From NCBI GenBank assembly GCA_028280675.1, contig JANQLI010000066.1, positions 1 to 5,677 of the forward strand: a stretch of DNA of 5,677 nucleotides, in the 5' to 3' direction. This stretch comes from Alphaproteobacteria bacterium. GTDB taxonomy: Bacteria; Pseudomonadota; Alphaproteobacteria; SMXP01. A model generated the notes under the pieces. The model ran no database searches. It had not been told where the DNA came from and worked only from the letters and a program-made list of their open reading frames with translations. Within the stretch, counting starts at the first letter, position 1; every line of letters starts with the position of its first letter. Shown one piece after another: positions 1-5,677 of the stretch. A program made the translations under genes and the position numbers.

Positions 1-158
1 CCCCTCCGGGTCGCCGGATGGGGCATGCGGGTGCGATTATCTCTGGCGGCAAAGGCGGCGCTGAAGACAAAATGGAGGCCATGCGCTCCGCTGGCATCAA
101 AGTCGCTGATTCCCCTGCGTCATTAGGGACAACTTTGGTTGACTTATTGAAGAGTTAA
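1..158 (+). CDS. sucD: Succinyl-CoA synthetase (ligase) alpha subunit, C-terminal fragment
   Basis: This is the last 51 codons of the alpha subunit of succinyl-CoA synthetase, which with SucC interconverts succinyl-CoA and succinate while forming ATP or GTP in the cytoplasmic TCA cycle. The gene enters from the left edge (first two bases belong to a split codon; the frame starts at base 3) and stops at TAA 156-158. The visible start PPGRRMGHAGAIISGGKG is the family's ATP-citrate lyase/succinyl-CoA ligase signature; the His encoded at 24-26 corresponds to the phosphorylated catalytic histidine of the family. The tail (AGIKVADSPASLG, ending LVDLLKS) is also typical. The family is about 290 residues long, so roughly the first four fifths lie outside the window. 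It is followed by a 99-base gap and sucA, the usual alphaproteobacterial order. The bases coding Ser-Pro-Ala near 111-118 are complementary to an element in the sucA leader (see separate entries). Confidence 0.95.
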   Translation, partial: PPGRRMGHAGAIISGGKGGAEDKMEAMRSAGIKVADSPASLGTTLVDLLKS

Positions 159-169
159 CGCCATGTAAT
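139..169 (+). promoter_or_regulatory. Possible sigma70-type promoter at the end of sucD
   Basis: TTGACT (139-144) resembles a -35 box and TGTAAT (164-169) resembles a -10 box, five of six bases matching TATAAT. The spacing is 19 bases, longer than the optimal 17, and the -35 lies inside the last codons of sucD. If active it would give sucA-sucB-lpd a transcript of their own starting about 175-180, in addition to read-through from sucCD. Such matches occur by chance, so this is only a candidate. Confidence 0.22.
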
Positions 170-180
170 GATTGGTTAAC
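154..180 (+). repeat. Pair of GTTAAC palindromes 21 bases apart
   Basis: The self-complementary hexamer GTTAAC occurs at 154-159 (overlapping the sucD stop codon) and again at 175-180. The start-to-start distance is 21 bases, about two helical turns, so both would face the same side of the DNA. On the minus strand the second copy reads TTAACCAA (179-172), one base off the TTAACCAT half-site of the alphaproteobacterial cell-cycle regulator CtrA. They flank the possible -10 box. A paired operator is possible but unproven. Confidence 0.25.
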
Positions 181-189
181 AGGACATGT

Positions 190-217
190 GTCAGATTGCA
201 GGGGAGACCAATCTGAC
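190..217 (+). promoter_or_regulatory. mRNA stem-loop in the sucA leader (perfect 9-bp inverted repeat)
   Basis: GTCAGATTG (190-198) and CAATCTGAC (209-217) are exact reverse complements, giving a 9-bp stem closed by a 10-base purine-rich loop CAGGGGAGAC (199-208). It lies in the only substantial non-coding gap of the window. It is not followed by a run of T on either strand, so it does not look like an intrinsic terminator. It could protect the sucAB-lpd message after processing, act as a protein or sRNA target, or form part of a translational switch. The loop carries a Shine-Dalgarno-like AGGGGAG with no start codon at a suitable distance. Confidence 0.6.
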
Positions 218-229
218 CAAAAGCAGGGG
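198..229 (+). repeat. Duplicated GCAGGGG element (198-204 and 223-229)
   Basis: GCAGGGGAGA (198-207) and GCAGGGGTGA (223-232) are near-identical direct repeats 25 bases apart. The first copy makes up the top of the hairpin stem and its loop; the second is the strongest Shine-Dalgarno-like sequence upstream of sucA. Both are exactly complementary over seven bases to CCCCTGC (112-118) at the end of sucD; the first copy extends the match to eight (TCCCCTGC, 111-118) plus a G-U pair at each end. Confidence 0.5.
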
Positions 230-234
230 TGAGC

Positions 235-258
235 GTGAACAGCGCTTATTCTAAGTGA
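235..258 (+). CDS. Putative seven-codon leader peptide overlapping the sucA start
   Basis: A GTG at 235 opens a frame of seven codons (read as MNSAYSK) ending at TGA 256-258. The A of this stop is the A of the sucA ATG, giving the TGATG arrangement typical of translational coupling. A good Shine-Dalgarno, AGGGG (225-229), sits five bases before the GTG, whereas nothing comparable stands just before the sucA ATG. The simplest reading is that ribosomes load here, translate the short frame and reinitiate on sucA. The peptide has no obvious run of regulatory codons. Alternatives are that the frame is accidental and the Shine-Dalgarno acts directly on sucA at an abnormally long distance, or that an indel has split a slightly longer SucA N-terminus. 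Confidence 0.35.
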   Translation: MNSAYSK

Positions 259-3224
259 TGTCAAAAAAAGCGAGTGAAGCGCCTTCCAATGCGGCGCTTG
301 AACAAACCAGTTTCCTCTATGGCGCAAACGCGCCATTTATCGCTGATCTGCATGCGAAATATGTCAAGGATCCGAGTTCCGTTGATCCGGAATGGCAAGC
401 CTTCTTTGCAGCGTTGGACGACGAGTGCGAAGGAGTGACCAAGAGTGCTGAGGGGCCGTCTTGGGCCCGCTCTGATTGGCCAATCCCTGAAAATGGCGAG
501 ATGACCTCTGTCCTCGATTCCTATTGGCCGGATCAGGATGCGATTCATACGAAAATTGCGGAACGATCACCGGCTGCAGACCCGCAGGCCACACGTGCTG
601 CTACACTCGATTCCATTCGCGCTATCATGATGATCCGCGCCTATCGGATCAGGGGCCACCTTTATGCCAATCTCGATCCGCTCAAGCTGACGCAAAAGAC
701 AGAACATTCTGAGCTTGATTACCGCTCGTATGGTTTTACCGATGCAGATCTCGACCGGCCAATTTTTATCGATTATGTGCTTGGTCTTGAAACGGCGACG
801 TTGCGCGACATTCTTAACATTGTCGAACGCACCTATTGCTCGACCATCGGTGTTGAATTCATGCACATTTCCGAGCCGGAAGAAAAAGCGTGGATTCAAG
901 AACGCATTGAGGGTGTTGGTAAAGAAGTGCAGTTCACCCCAGAGGGTAAGAAAGCCATCCTCAATAAGCTGATTGAGGGGGAAGGCTTCGAAAAATTTCT
1001 CCATGTGAAATACACCGGCACAAAACGCTTTGGTTTGGATGGCGGGGAAGCTCTGCTTCCGGCGCTTGAACAAATCATCAAGCGTGGCGGCAACCTTGGT
1101 GTCAAAGAGATCATTCTCGGCATGCCGCACCGGGGGCGATTGAATGTGCTCTCTGCCGTGATGGCGAAACCTTATCACATTATCTTTAACGAATTTAAAG
1201 GCGGGTCTTCGACGCCGGAAGAAGTCGAAGGGTCAGGGGACGTCAAATACCACCTTGGCGCCTCATCGGACCGTGAATTTGACGGCAATAACGTTCACCT
1301 ATCTCTGACAGCGAACCCATCTCACCTTGAAGCGGTGAATCCCGTGGTGATGGGCAAAGCCCGTGCGAAGCAGCACCAAGGGGGGGATCGTGAACGCACA
1401 ACGGTTTTGCCTGTGTTGATGCATGGAGATGCTGCTTTTGCCGGGCAGGGTATTGTGGCGGAATGTTTGGGCCTTTCAGGTATTCAAGGGCACCGTGTCG
1501 GCGGGACGATCCACTTTATCGTCAACAACCAAATCGGCTTTACAACAAGCCCACATCATTCACGCACCTCCCCCTATCCATCAGATGTTGCGAAGATGGT
1601 GCAGGCGCCGATCTTCCATGTGAACGGCGATGACCCGGAAGCTGTGGTGTATGCGGCAAAGGTTGCGACTGAATTTCGTCAGAAATTCCGCAAAGATGTT
1701 GTCATCGACATGTTTTGTTATCGCCGCTTTGGTCATAACGAAGGCGATGAGCCGATGTTCACGCAGCCGCTTATGTACAAAGCCATCAAGAAACACCCAA
1801 CCACGCTTCGTCTGTATGCTGACCGCCTTGTGCGCGAAGGGTTGCTCACTGAAGAAGAGGTGCAAGCGCAAATTAAAGGTTTTCACAAATTCTTAGATGA
1901 AGAATTTGTCGGTGCTGACTCTTTCCGTCCAAATAAAGCCGATTGGTTGGATGGGCGGTGGTCGGGATTTGAAATTGCGTCAGGGGAAGATCGCCGTGGA
2001 CAAACGGCTGTGGCCATAGACCGTTTGCAAGAGATTGGGCATAAACTCACGATTATCCCAGAAGATTTTAATGCCCATAAAACCTTGAGCCGGATCATGG
2101 CTAACAAAGAAAAGATGTTCGACACTGGCGCAGGCATCGATTGGGCAACTTCTGAATCCTTGGCGTTTGGGACGCTTCTTGATGAGGGCTATCCGGTGCG
2201 GCTGTCTGGTCAAGATTGTATCCGCGGGACCTTTTCACAGCGCCATTCCGGACTCATCGATCAAGACAATGAGACACGTTACTTTCCATTGAATCATATT
2301 TCTGACTCGCAAGCTGATTTCGAAGTGATTGACTCGATGCTTTCGGAAGAAGCGGTGCTGGGTTTCGAGTACGGTTACACACTTGCCGAGCCGAATGCGC
2401 TTGTTTTGTGGGAAGCGCAATTCGGTGATTTCGCCAATGGGGCGCAAGTATTGATCGACCAGTTTATTTCAAGCGGTGAGCGCAAATGGCTGCGTATGTC
2501 CGGCCTGGTGATGCTTTTGCCCCATGGCTATGAAGGGCAGGGCCCAGAGCATTCGTCCGCCCGCCTTGAACGTTATCTGCAACTCTGTGCGGAAGATAAT
2601 ATGCAAGTGGCGAATTGTTCGACGCCTGCGAACTACTTCCACATTCTGCGGCGGCAATTGCATCGCAAATTCCGTAAACCACTTATCCTCATGACACCTA
2701 AATCCTTGTTGCGCCATAAGAAGTGCGTTTCCACATTGGAAGAGATGGGGCCAGGGTCTTCTTTCCATCGCGTGTTGTGGGATGATGCGCAGTATAAACC
2801 AGGCTCAACAGTTGAACTCGTGCCGGATGCGCAAATCAAACGCGTCGTGCTGTGTTCGGGGAAGGTTTATTACGATCTTTTAGAAGAACGTGAGAAACGG
2901 GAGATCAATGACATCTATCTGTTGCGGGTTGAACAATTCTATCCCTTCCCGGCAAAATCATTGATCAAAGAGCTGAGCCGTTTCAAGCAAGCCGAAATGG
3001 TCTGGTGTCAGGAAGAGCCAAAAAATATGGGCGCGTGGTTGTTTATCGAGCCGAATATCGAATGGGTGCTCAACCATATTGAAGCAGAATATCGTCGTCC
3101 GCATTATGTTGGGCGTCACGCAACCGCATCCACAGCAACCGGATTGATGAGTAAACATATGGCCGAACTTGCGCTTTTCTTGGATGAGGCGCTCACCATT
3201 GGGAAATACAGTAAAGCGTCGTAA
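258..3224 (+). CDS. sucA: 2-oxoglutarate dehydrogenase E1 component (thiamine diphosphate-dependent)
   Basis: E1o binds thiamine diphosphate and Mg2+, decarboxylates 2-oxoglutarate and passes the succinyl group to the lipoyl arm of SucB; it is the committing step of the OGDH complex in the cytoplasm. From ATG 258 it has 988 residues, the usual alphaproteobacterial length (E. coli SucA is 933). Visible, in order: E1o N-terminal motif SFLYGANAPFIADL (18-31) and DPEWQAFF (43-50); RAYRIRGH (127-134); HRGRLNVL (from His291); GDVKYH (to His332); the cofactor motif HGDAAFAGQG with Asp391 and NNQIGFTT with Asn424, matching E. coli D392 and N425; the pyrimidine-binding transketolase domain from about 620 (SGQD to Asp653, HGYEGQGPEHSSARLE from His756); and the C-terminal domain with VWCQEEP (915-921). 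The start is forced: TAA lies in frame at 252-254 and no later start codon precedes the conserved motif. GTG 255 is possible but ATG 258 is preferred. No strong Shine-Dalgarno lies at normal spacing. Confidence 0.97.
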   Translation: MSKKASEAPSNAALEQTSFLYGANAPFIADLHAKYVKDPSSVDPEWQAFFAALDDECEGVTKSAEGPSWARSDWPIPENGEMTSVLDSYWPDQDAIHTKIAERSPAADPQATRAATLDSIRAIMMIRAYRIRGHLYANLDPLKLTQKTEHSELDYRSYGFTDADLDRPIFIDYVLGLETATLRDILNIVERTYCSTIGVEFMHISEPEEKAWIQERIEGVGKEVQFTPEGKKAILNKLIEGEGFEKFLHVKYTGTKRFGLDGGEALLPALEQIIKRGGNLGVKEIILGMPHRGRLNVLSAVMAKPYHIIFNEFKGGSSTPEEVEGSGDVKYHLGASSDREFDGNNVHLSLTANPSHLEAVNPVVMGKARAKQHQGGDRERTTVLPVLMHGDAAFAGQGIVAECLGLSGIQGHRVGGTIHFIVNNQIGFTTSPHHSRTSPYPSDVAKMVQAPIFHVNGDDPEAVVYAAKVATEFRQKFRKDVVIDMFCYRRFGHNEGDEPMFTQPLMYKAIKKHPTTLRLYADRLVREGLLTEEEVQAQIKGFHKFLDEEFVGADSFRPNKADWLDGRWSGFEIASGEDRRGQTAVAIDRLQEIGHKLTIIPEDFNAHKTLSRIMANKEKMFDTGAGIDWATSESLAFGTLLDEGYPVRLSGQDCIRGTFSQRHSGLIDQDNETRYFPLNHISDSQADFEVIDSMLSEEAVLGFEYGYTLAEPNALVLWEAQFGDFANGAQVLIDQFISSGERKWLRMSGLVMLLPHGYEGQGPEHSSARLERYLQLCAEDNMQVANCSTPANYFHILRRQLHRKFRKPLILMTPKSLLRHKKCVSTLEEMGPGSSFHRVLWDDAQYKPGSTVELVPDAQIKRVVLCSGKVYYDLLEEREKREINDIYLLRVEQFYPFPAKSLIKELSRFKQAEMVWCQEEPKNMGAWLFIEPNIEWVLNHIEAEYRRPHYVGRHATASTATGLMSKHMAELALFLDEALTIGKYSKAS

Positions 3225-3231
3225 ACGGCGC
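3216..3231 (+). other. Small hairpin with the sucA stop codon in its loop
   Basis: GCGTCG (3216-3221) can pair with CGGCGC (3226-3231) through five Watson-Crick pairs and one G-U pair, leaving the tetraloop TAAA, which contains the sucA TAA. It lies seven to sixteen bases before the sucB Shine-Dalgarno. No T run follows, so it is not a terminator. It may affect ribosome hand-over from sucA to sucB, but short GC stems of this size are common by chance. Confidence 0.25.
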
Positions 3232-3237
3232 AGGATC

Positions 3238-3241
3238 GGAG
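3238..3241 (+). promoter_or_regulatory. Ribosome binding site of sucB
   Basis: GGAG, within CGGAGAAAG, lies seven bases before the sucB ATG at 3249. This is a canonical strength and spacing and supports that start. It contrasts with sucA, which lacks such a site. Confidence 0.8.
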
Positions 3242-3248
3242 AAAGTGT

Positions 3249-4439
3249 ATGTCAACGGAAATTCGTGTGCCGACATTAGGGGAATCCGTGACGGAAGCCA
3301 CAATTGCGCAGTGGTTTAAGCAAGTCGGGGATGCAGTCAGCGCGGACGAGCCGCTTGTAGAGCTTGAAACAGATAAAGTGACCGTTGAAGTGCCTGCACC
3401 GACTGCTGGCGTGCTCGCGGAAATTTCCGCCAATGATGGCGAGACTGTCGAAGTCGGCGCCTTGCTTGGCGCGATTGGCGAAGGGAATGGCGCCGCCGTT
3501 GTGGCGCCAAAAGCTGAGGTCAAGGCGGATGTCGCGCCTGCCCCAACGGCTCCTTCTCCGTCTGATGCACCAGTGATGCCAGCGGCGAAAAAAATCATCG
3601 CTGAAAATGACTTAGATGCTGGTGTGATCGCGGGTACAGGAAAAGGCGGCCGTATCACTAAAGCCGATGCGCTGGCTGCATTAGAAGCCAAGCCAACAAC
3701 ACCAGTTGTAGACGCCCCTGCCGCCCCGCGCGATCTTGGTCCGCGGGAAGAACGGGTGAAGATGACCCGTCTCCGCCGCACCATTGCCCGGCGATTGAAG
3801 GAAGCGCAGAATCCCGCCGCCATGCTTACCACCTTTAACGAGGTGGACATGAAACCGGTGATGGATCTGCGCAAAGAGTTTAAAGAACTCTTTGAAAAGA
3901 AGCATGGCGTGAAGCTTGGTTTTATGAGTTTCTTTGCCAAGGCGGCGATTGTGGCGCTGAAAGATATTCCGGCTGTGAATGCGGAAATCGAAGGCGACGA
4001 CATCATCTATAAAAATCACTATGACATCGGCATTGCGGTCGGCACCGAGAAAGGTCTGGTCGTGCCGGTCGTGCGTGATGCGGATCAGTTGAGTCTCGCG
4101 GGTATAGAGAAAACCATTAATGATTTTGGCGTGCGGGCCCGCGCGGGCGATTTGAAACTTGAAGAGCTGCAGGGCGGCACCTTTACTATATCGAACGGCG
4201 GTGTTTATGGTTCACTCATGTCAACACCGATTTTAAATGCGCCGCAATCGGGTATTTTGGGCATGCATAAAATTCAAGAGCGGCCTGTGGTGATCAACGG
4301 TGACATGGTGATCCGTCCAATGATGTATTTGGCGTTGTCTTATGATCACCGTATTGTCGATGGCAAAGAAGCCGTGACCTTCCTCGTGCGTATGAAAGAG
4401 TGTTTGGAATCGCCTGAGCGCCTCATTCTCGATTTATAG
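3249..4439 (+). CDS. sucB: Dihydrolipoyllysine succinyltransferase, E2 component of 2-oxoglutarate dehydrogenase
   Basis: E2o is the structural core of the OGDH complex; it accepts the succinyl group from SucA on a lipoylated lysine, transfers it to CoA and presents dihydrolipoyl to Lpd. The 396-residue protein has the standard plan: one lipoyl domain (about 1-78) with ELETDKVTVEVP, where Lys43 is the lipoylation site; a short Ala/Pro-rich swinging linker (about 80-110); a peripheral subunit-binding domain (about 111-146, PAAKKIIAENDLDAG and GTGKGGRITKADAL) that holds E1 or E3; a second Ala/Pro linker; and the catalytic acyltransferase domain from about 167. The terminal motif SYDHRIVDGKEAV holds the catalytic His367 and Asp371. 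The lipoyl sequence TLGESVTEATIAQW and this C-terminus fit succinyl- rather than acetyl-transferase, as does the position after sucA. It starts 24 bases after sucA with its own GGAG and ends in TAG, whose last bases belong to the lpd Shine-Dalgarno. Confidence 0.97.
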   Translation: MSTEIRVPTLGESVTEATIAQWFKQVGDAVSADEPLVELETDKVTVEVPAPTAGVLAEISANDGETVEVGALLGAIGEGNGAAVVAPKAEVKADVAPAPTAPSPSDAPVMPAAKKIIAENDLDAGVIAGTGKGGRITKADALAALEAKPTTPVVDAPAAPRDLGPREERVKMTRLRRTIARRLKEAQNPAAMLTTFNEVDMKPVMDLRKEFKELFEKKHGVKLGFMSFFAKAAIVALKDIPAVNAEIEGDDIIYKNHYDIGIAVGTEKGLVVPVVRDADQLSLAGIEKTINDFGVRARAGDLKLEELQGGTFTISNGGVYGSLMSTPILNAPQSGILGMHKIQERPVVINGDMVIRPMMYLALSYDHRIVDGKEAVTFLVRMKECLESPERLILDL

Positions 4440-4441
4440 GA
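4438..4441 (+). promoter_or_regulatory. Ribosome binding site of lpd, overlapping the sucB stop
   Basis: AGGA (4438-4441) overlaps the sucB stop codon TAG (4437-4439) and lies seven bases before the lpd ATG. A terminating ribosome on sucB would cover this site, which suggests coupled translation of E2 and E3. The site supports ATG 4449 as the start. Confidence 0.65.
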
Positions 4442-4448
4442 TTTCTCA

Positions 4449-5677
4449 ATGTCTGATTCATTTGACGTGATTGTCATCGGCGGTGGGCCGGGTGGATATA
4501 ATTGCGCGATTCGTGCGGCGCAGCTCGGTATGACTGTGGCGTGTGTGGAAAAACGCGATACGTTAGGCGGCACCTGTTTGAATGTGGGCTGTATTCCCTC
4601 CAAAGCGCTTCTGCATGCCTCGGAAGTTTATGACGAGGCAGATAATCATATGGCCGCACTTGGCGTGCAAACAAAAGGTGTCTCGCTCGATCTGCCGCAA
4701 ATGATGGATCATAAAGACAAGACAGTCGATCAACTCACCCAAGGCATCGCCTTTTTATTTAAGAAAAACAAAATTACCCATCTGAATGGCTGGGGCAAAA
4801 TTGCAGGCCCTGGCAAAGTTGAGGTGATAGGTGATGATGGCAGCAAAAGTTATGATGCGAAACACATTGTGATTGCGACTGGCTCCGAAGTGATGCCGCT
4901 TCCGGGTGTCGATATTGATGAAGACAGTATTGTGTCGTCTACCGGCGCGCTTGCCTTGCCAAAGGTGCCAAAACATTTATTGGTTGTTGGCGGCGGTGTG
5001 ATCGGTCTTGAACTGGGCTCTGTCTGGCGGCGTCTTGGGGCCGAGGTGACGGTCGTGGAATTCTTGGACGGTGTTTTGCCGGGCATGGATGGAGAGGTGC
5101 GTAAAAATTTCCAGCGTATCCTCAAAAAGCAGGGCTTTCAGTTTAAACTCAGCTCTAAAGTCACCGGTGTTGAAAAAACCAAGTCTGGCCTCAAGGTTTC
5201 AGTTGAACCGGCTGCCGGTGGGGAGACTGAAGTCATGGAGGCCGATGTGGTGCTGGTCTCGATTGGCCGCCGCCCTTATACAGAAAATCTCGGGCTTGAA
5301 ACCGTCGGCATCGAGGTTGACAATCGCGGCTTCATTCCCACCGAACATTTTAAAACCAGTGCAGATGGCATTTATGCGGTTGGAGACGTGACTCACGGGC
5401 CGATGCTGGCGCATAAAGCGGAAGACGAAGCGGGTGCAGTCGCAGAACTTATCGCCGGTCAAGCGGGTCATGTGAATTATGATGTCATTCCAGGTGTGGT
5501 TTACACCATGCCGGAAGTCGCTTCGGTCGGTAAAACCGAAGAAGAGCTTAAAGACGCAGGCATTGCGTACAATTCCGGCAAGTTCCCATTCACCGCCAAT
5601 GCCCGCGCTAAAGCGAATTTAGCAACGGAAGGTTTTGTTAAAATCCTTGCTGATAAAACCACCGACCGGGTGCTGGG
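4449..5677 (+). CDS. lpd: Dihydrolipoyl dehydrogenase (E3), 3' end beyond the window
   Basis: This FAD- and NAD-dependent disulfide oxidoreductase reoxidises the dihydrolipoyl arm of SucB and forms NADH. The frame is open from ATG 4449 to the right edge, 409 codons plus two bases, and has no stop here. Visible: the FAD-binding Rossmann motif VIVIGGGPGG (7-16); the redox disulfide GGTCLNVGCIPSK with Cys43 and Cys48; IATGSE (142-147); the NAD-binding motif VVGGGVIGLELG from Val179, with the glycines beginning at 181; VSIGRRP; the second FAD contact AVGDVTHGPMLAHKAEDE with Asp313; and the start of the dimerisation domain (VVYTMPEVASVG). Family members have about 465 residues, so some 55 C-terminal residues, including the catalytic His-Glu pair, are missing from view. 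It lies nine bases after sucB, so it is most likely the E3 for OGDH. Whether it also serves pyruvate dehydrogenase or glycine cleavage cannot be judged here. Confidence 0.95.
   Translation, partial: MSDSFDVIVIGGGPGGYNCAIRAAQLGMTVACVEKRDTLGGTCLNVGCIPSKALLHASEVYDEADNHMAALGVQTKGVSLDLPQMMDHKDKTVDQLTQGIAFLFKKNKITHLNGWGKIAGPGKVEVIGDDGSKSYDAKHIVIATGSEVMPLPGVDIDEDSIVSSTGALALPKVPKHLLVVGGGVIGLELGSVWRRLGAEVTVVEFLDGVLPGMDGEVRKNFQRILKKQGFQFKLSSKVTGVEKTKSGLKVSVEPAAGGETEVMEADVVLVSIGRRPYTENLGLETVGIEVDNRGFIPTEHFKTSADGIYAVGDVTHGPMLAHKAEDEAGAVAELIAGQAGHVNYDVIPGVVYTMPEVASVGKTEEELKDAGIAYNSGKFPFTANARAKANLATEGFVKILADKTTDRVL

Noticed and set aside
190..217. Intrinsic terminator after sucD
   Set aside because: The stem is good but it is followed by CAAAAGCAGG, not a T tract, and the minus strand has none either. 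sucA follows in the same direction in a known operon order.
97..336. 79-codon minus-strand frame across the sucD-sucA gap
   Set aside because: It overlaps two real genes and the structured leader, has a composition without recognisable motifs and no family resemblance, and would be the only minus-strand gene in a uniform operon.
567..1178. Open frame of 203 codons on the minus strand inside sucA
   Set aside because: It is antisense to the conserved E1o N-terminal half, has no recognisable domain, and no independent promoter or ribosome site was seen. It is a shadow of sucA codon use.
3456..3510. Repeated GGCGCC/GGCGC blocks able to form small hairpins in sucB
   Set aside because: They encode the Gly/Ala-rich end of the lipoyl domain and linker, so the repeats follow from amino-acid composition.
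3116..4006. Long open frame of 296 codons on the minus strand opposite the end of sucA and most of sucB
   Set aside because: It lies wholly opposite unmistakable conserved coding sequence, its product is a low-complexity Ser/Ala/Thr/Gly-rich string explained by the Ala/Pro/Gly codons of the SucB lipoyl and linker regions, and no domain is recognisable.
4133..4142. GC palindrome GCGGGCCCGC in sucB
   Set aside because: It falls in the coding sequence for Val-Arg-Ala-Arg-Ala-Gly and is explained by Arg/Ala/Gly codons; no other structure is near it.
1..5677. Novel defence, mobile or secondary-metabolism system
   Set aside because: All coding space is accounted for by sucD, sucA, sucB and lpd, with catalytic and cofactor motifs intact where visible. 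No transposase, integrase, terminal repeats, CRISPR repeats or tRNA was seen.

Overview
The window is a stretch of the TCA-cycle 2-oxoglutarate dehydrogenase operon, all on the + strand and densely packed: the 3' end of sucD (succinyl-CoA synthetase alpha subunit), complete sucA (E1o), complete sucB (E2o) and most of lpd (E3, running off the right edge). Base composition is moderate. The gene order sucD-sucA-sucB-lpd and the sequence style (long SucA of about 988 residues with an N-terminal SFLYGANAPFIADL motif, HGDAAFAGQG in the thiamine site, RGTFSQRH) point to an alphaproteobacterium. I would not name a genus from this alone.

Layout: 1-158 end of sucD, including its phosphohistidine motif; 159-257 a non-coding gap of about 100 bases, the only sizeable gap; 258-3224 sucA; 24-base gap; 3249-4439 sucB; 9-base gap; 4449 to the right edge lpd. 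The three OGDH enzymes act as one complex: SucA decarboxylates 2-oxoglutarate on thiamine diphosphate, SucB moves the succinyl group on its lipoyl arm to CoA, and Lpd reoxidises the lipoyl arm with NAD+. SucCD then converts succinyl-CoA to succinate with nucleotide triphosphate formation. So the operon encodes two consecutive TCA steps.

The coding content is conventional and I see no mobile element, RNA gene, CRISPR array or unknown enzyme system. What deserves a second look is the sucD-sucA gap. It holds a perfect 9-bp inverted repeat (190-217), a duplicated GCAGGGG element (one copy in the hairpin loop, one as the only good Shine-Dalgarno upstream of sucA), and an exact complement of that element (CCCCTGC) in the end of sucD. 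It also holds a seven-codon reading frame whose stop overlaps the sucA ATG as TGATG, while sucA has no convincing Shine-Dalgarno of its own. Together these suggest a structured mRNA leader that could set SucA translation independently of SucCD. This is inference from sequence patterns and is untested.
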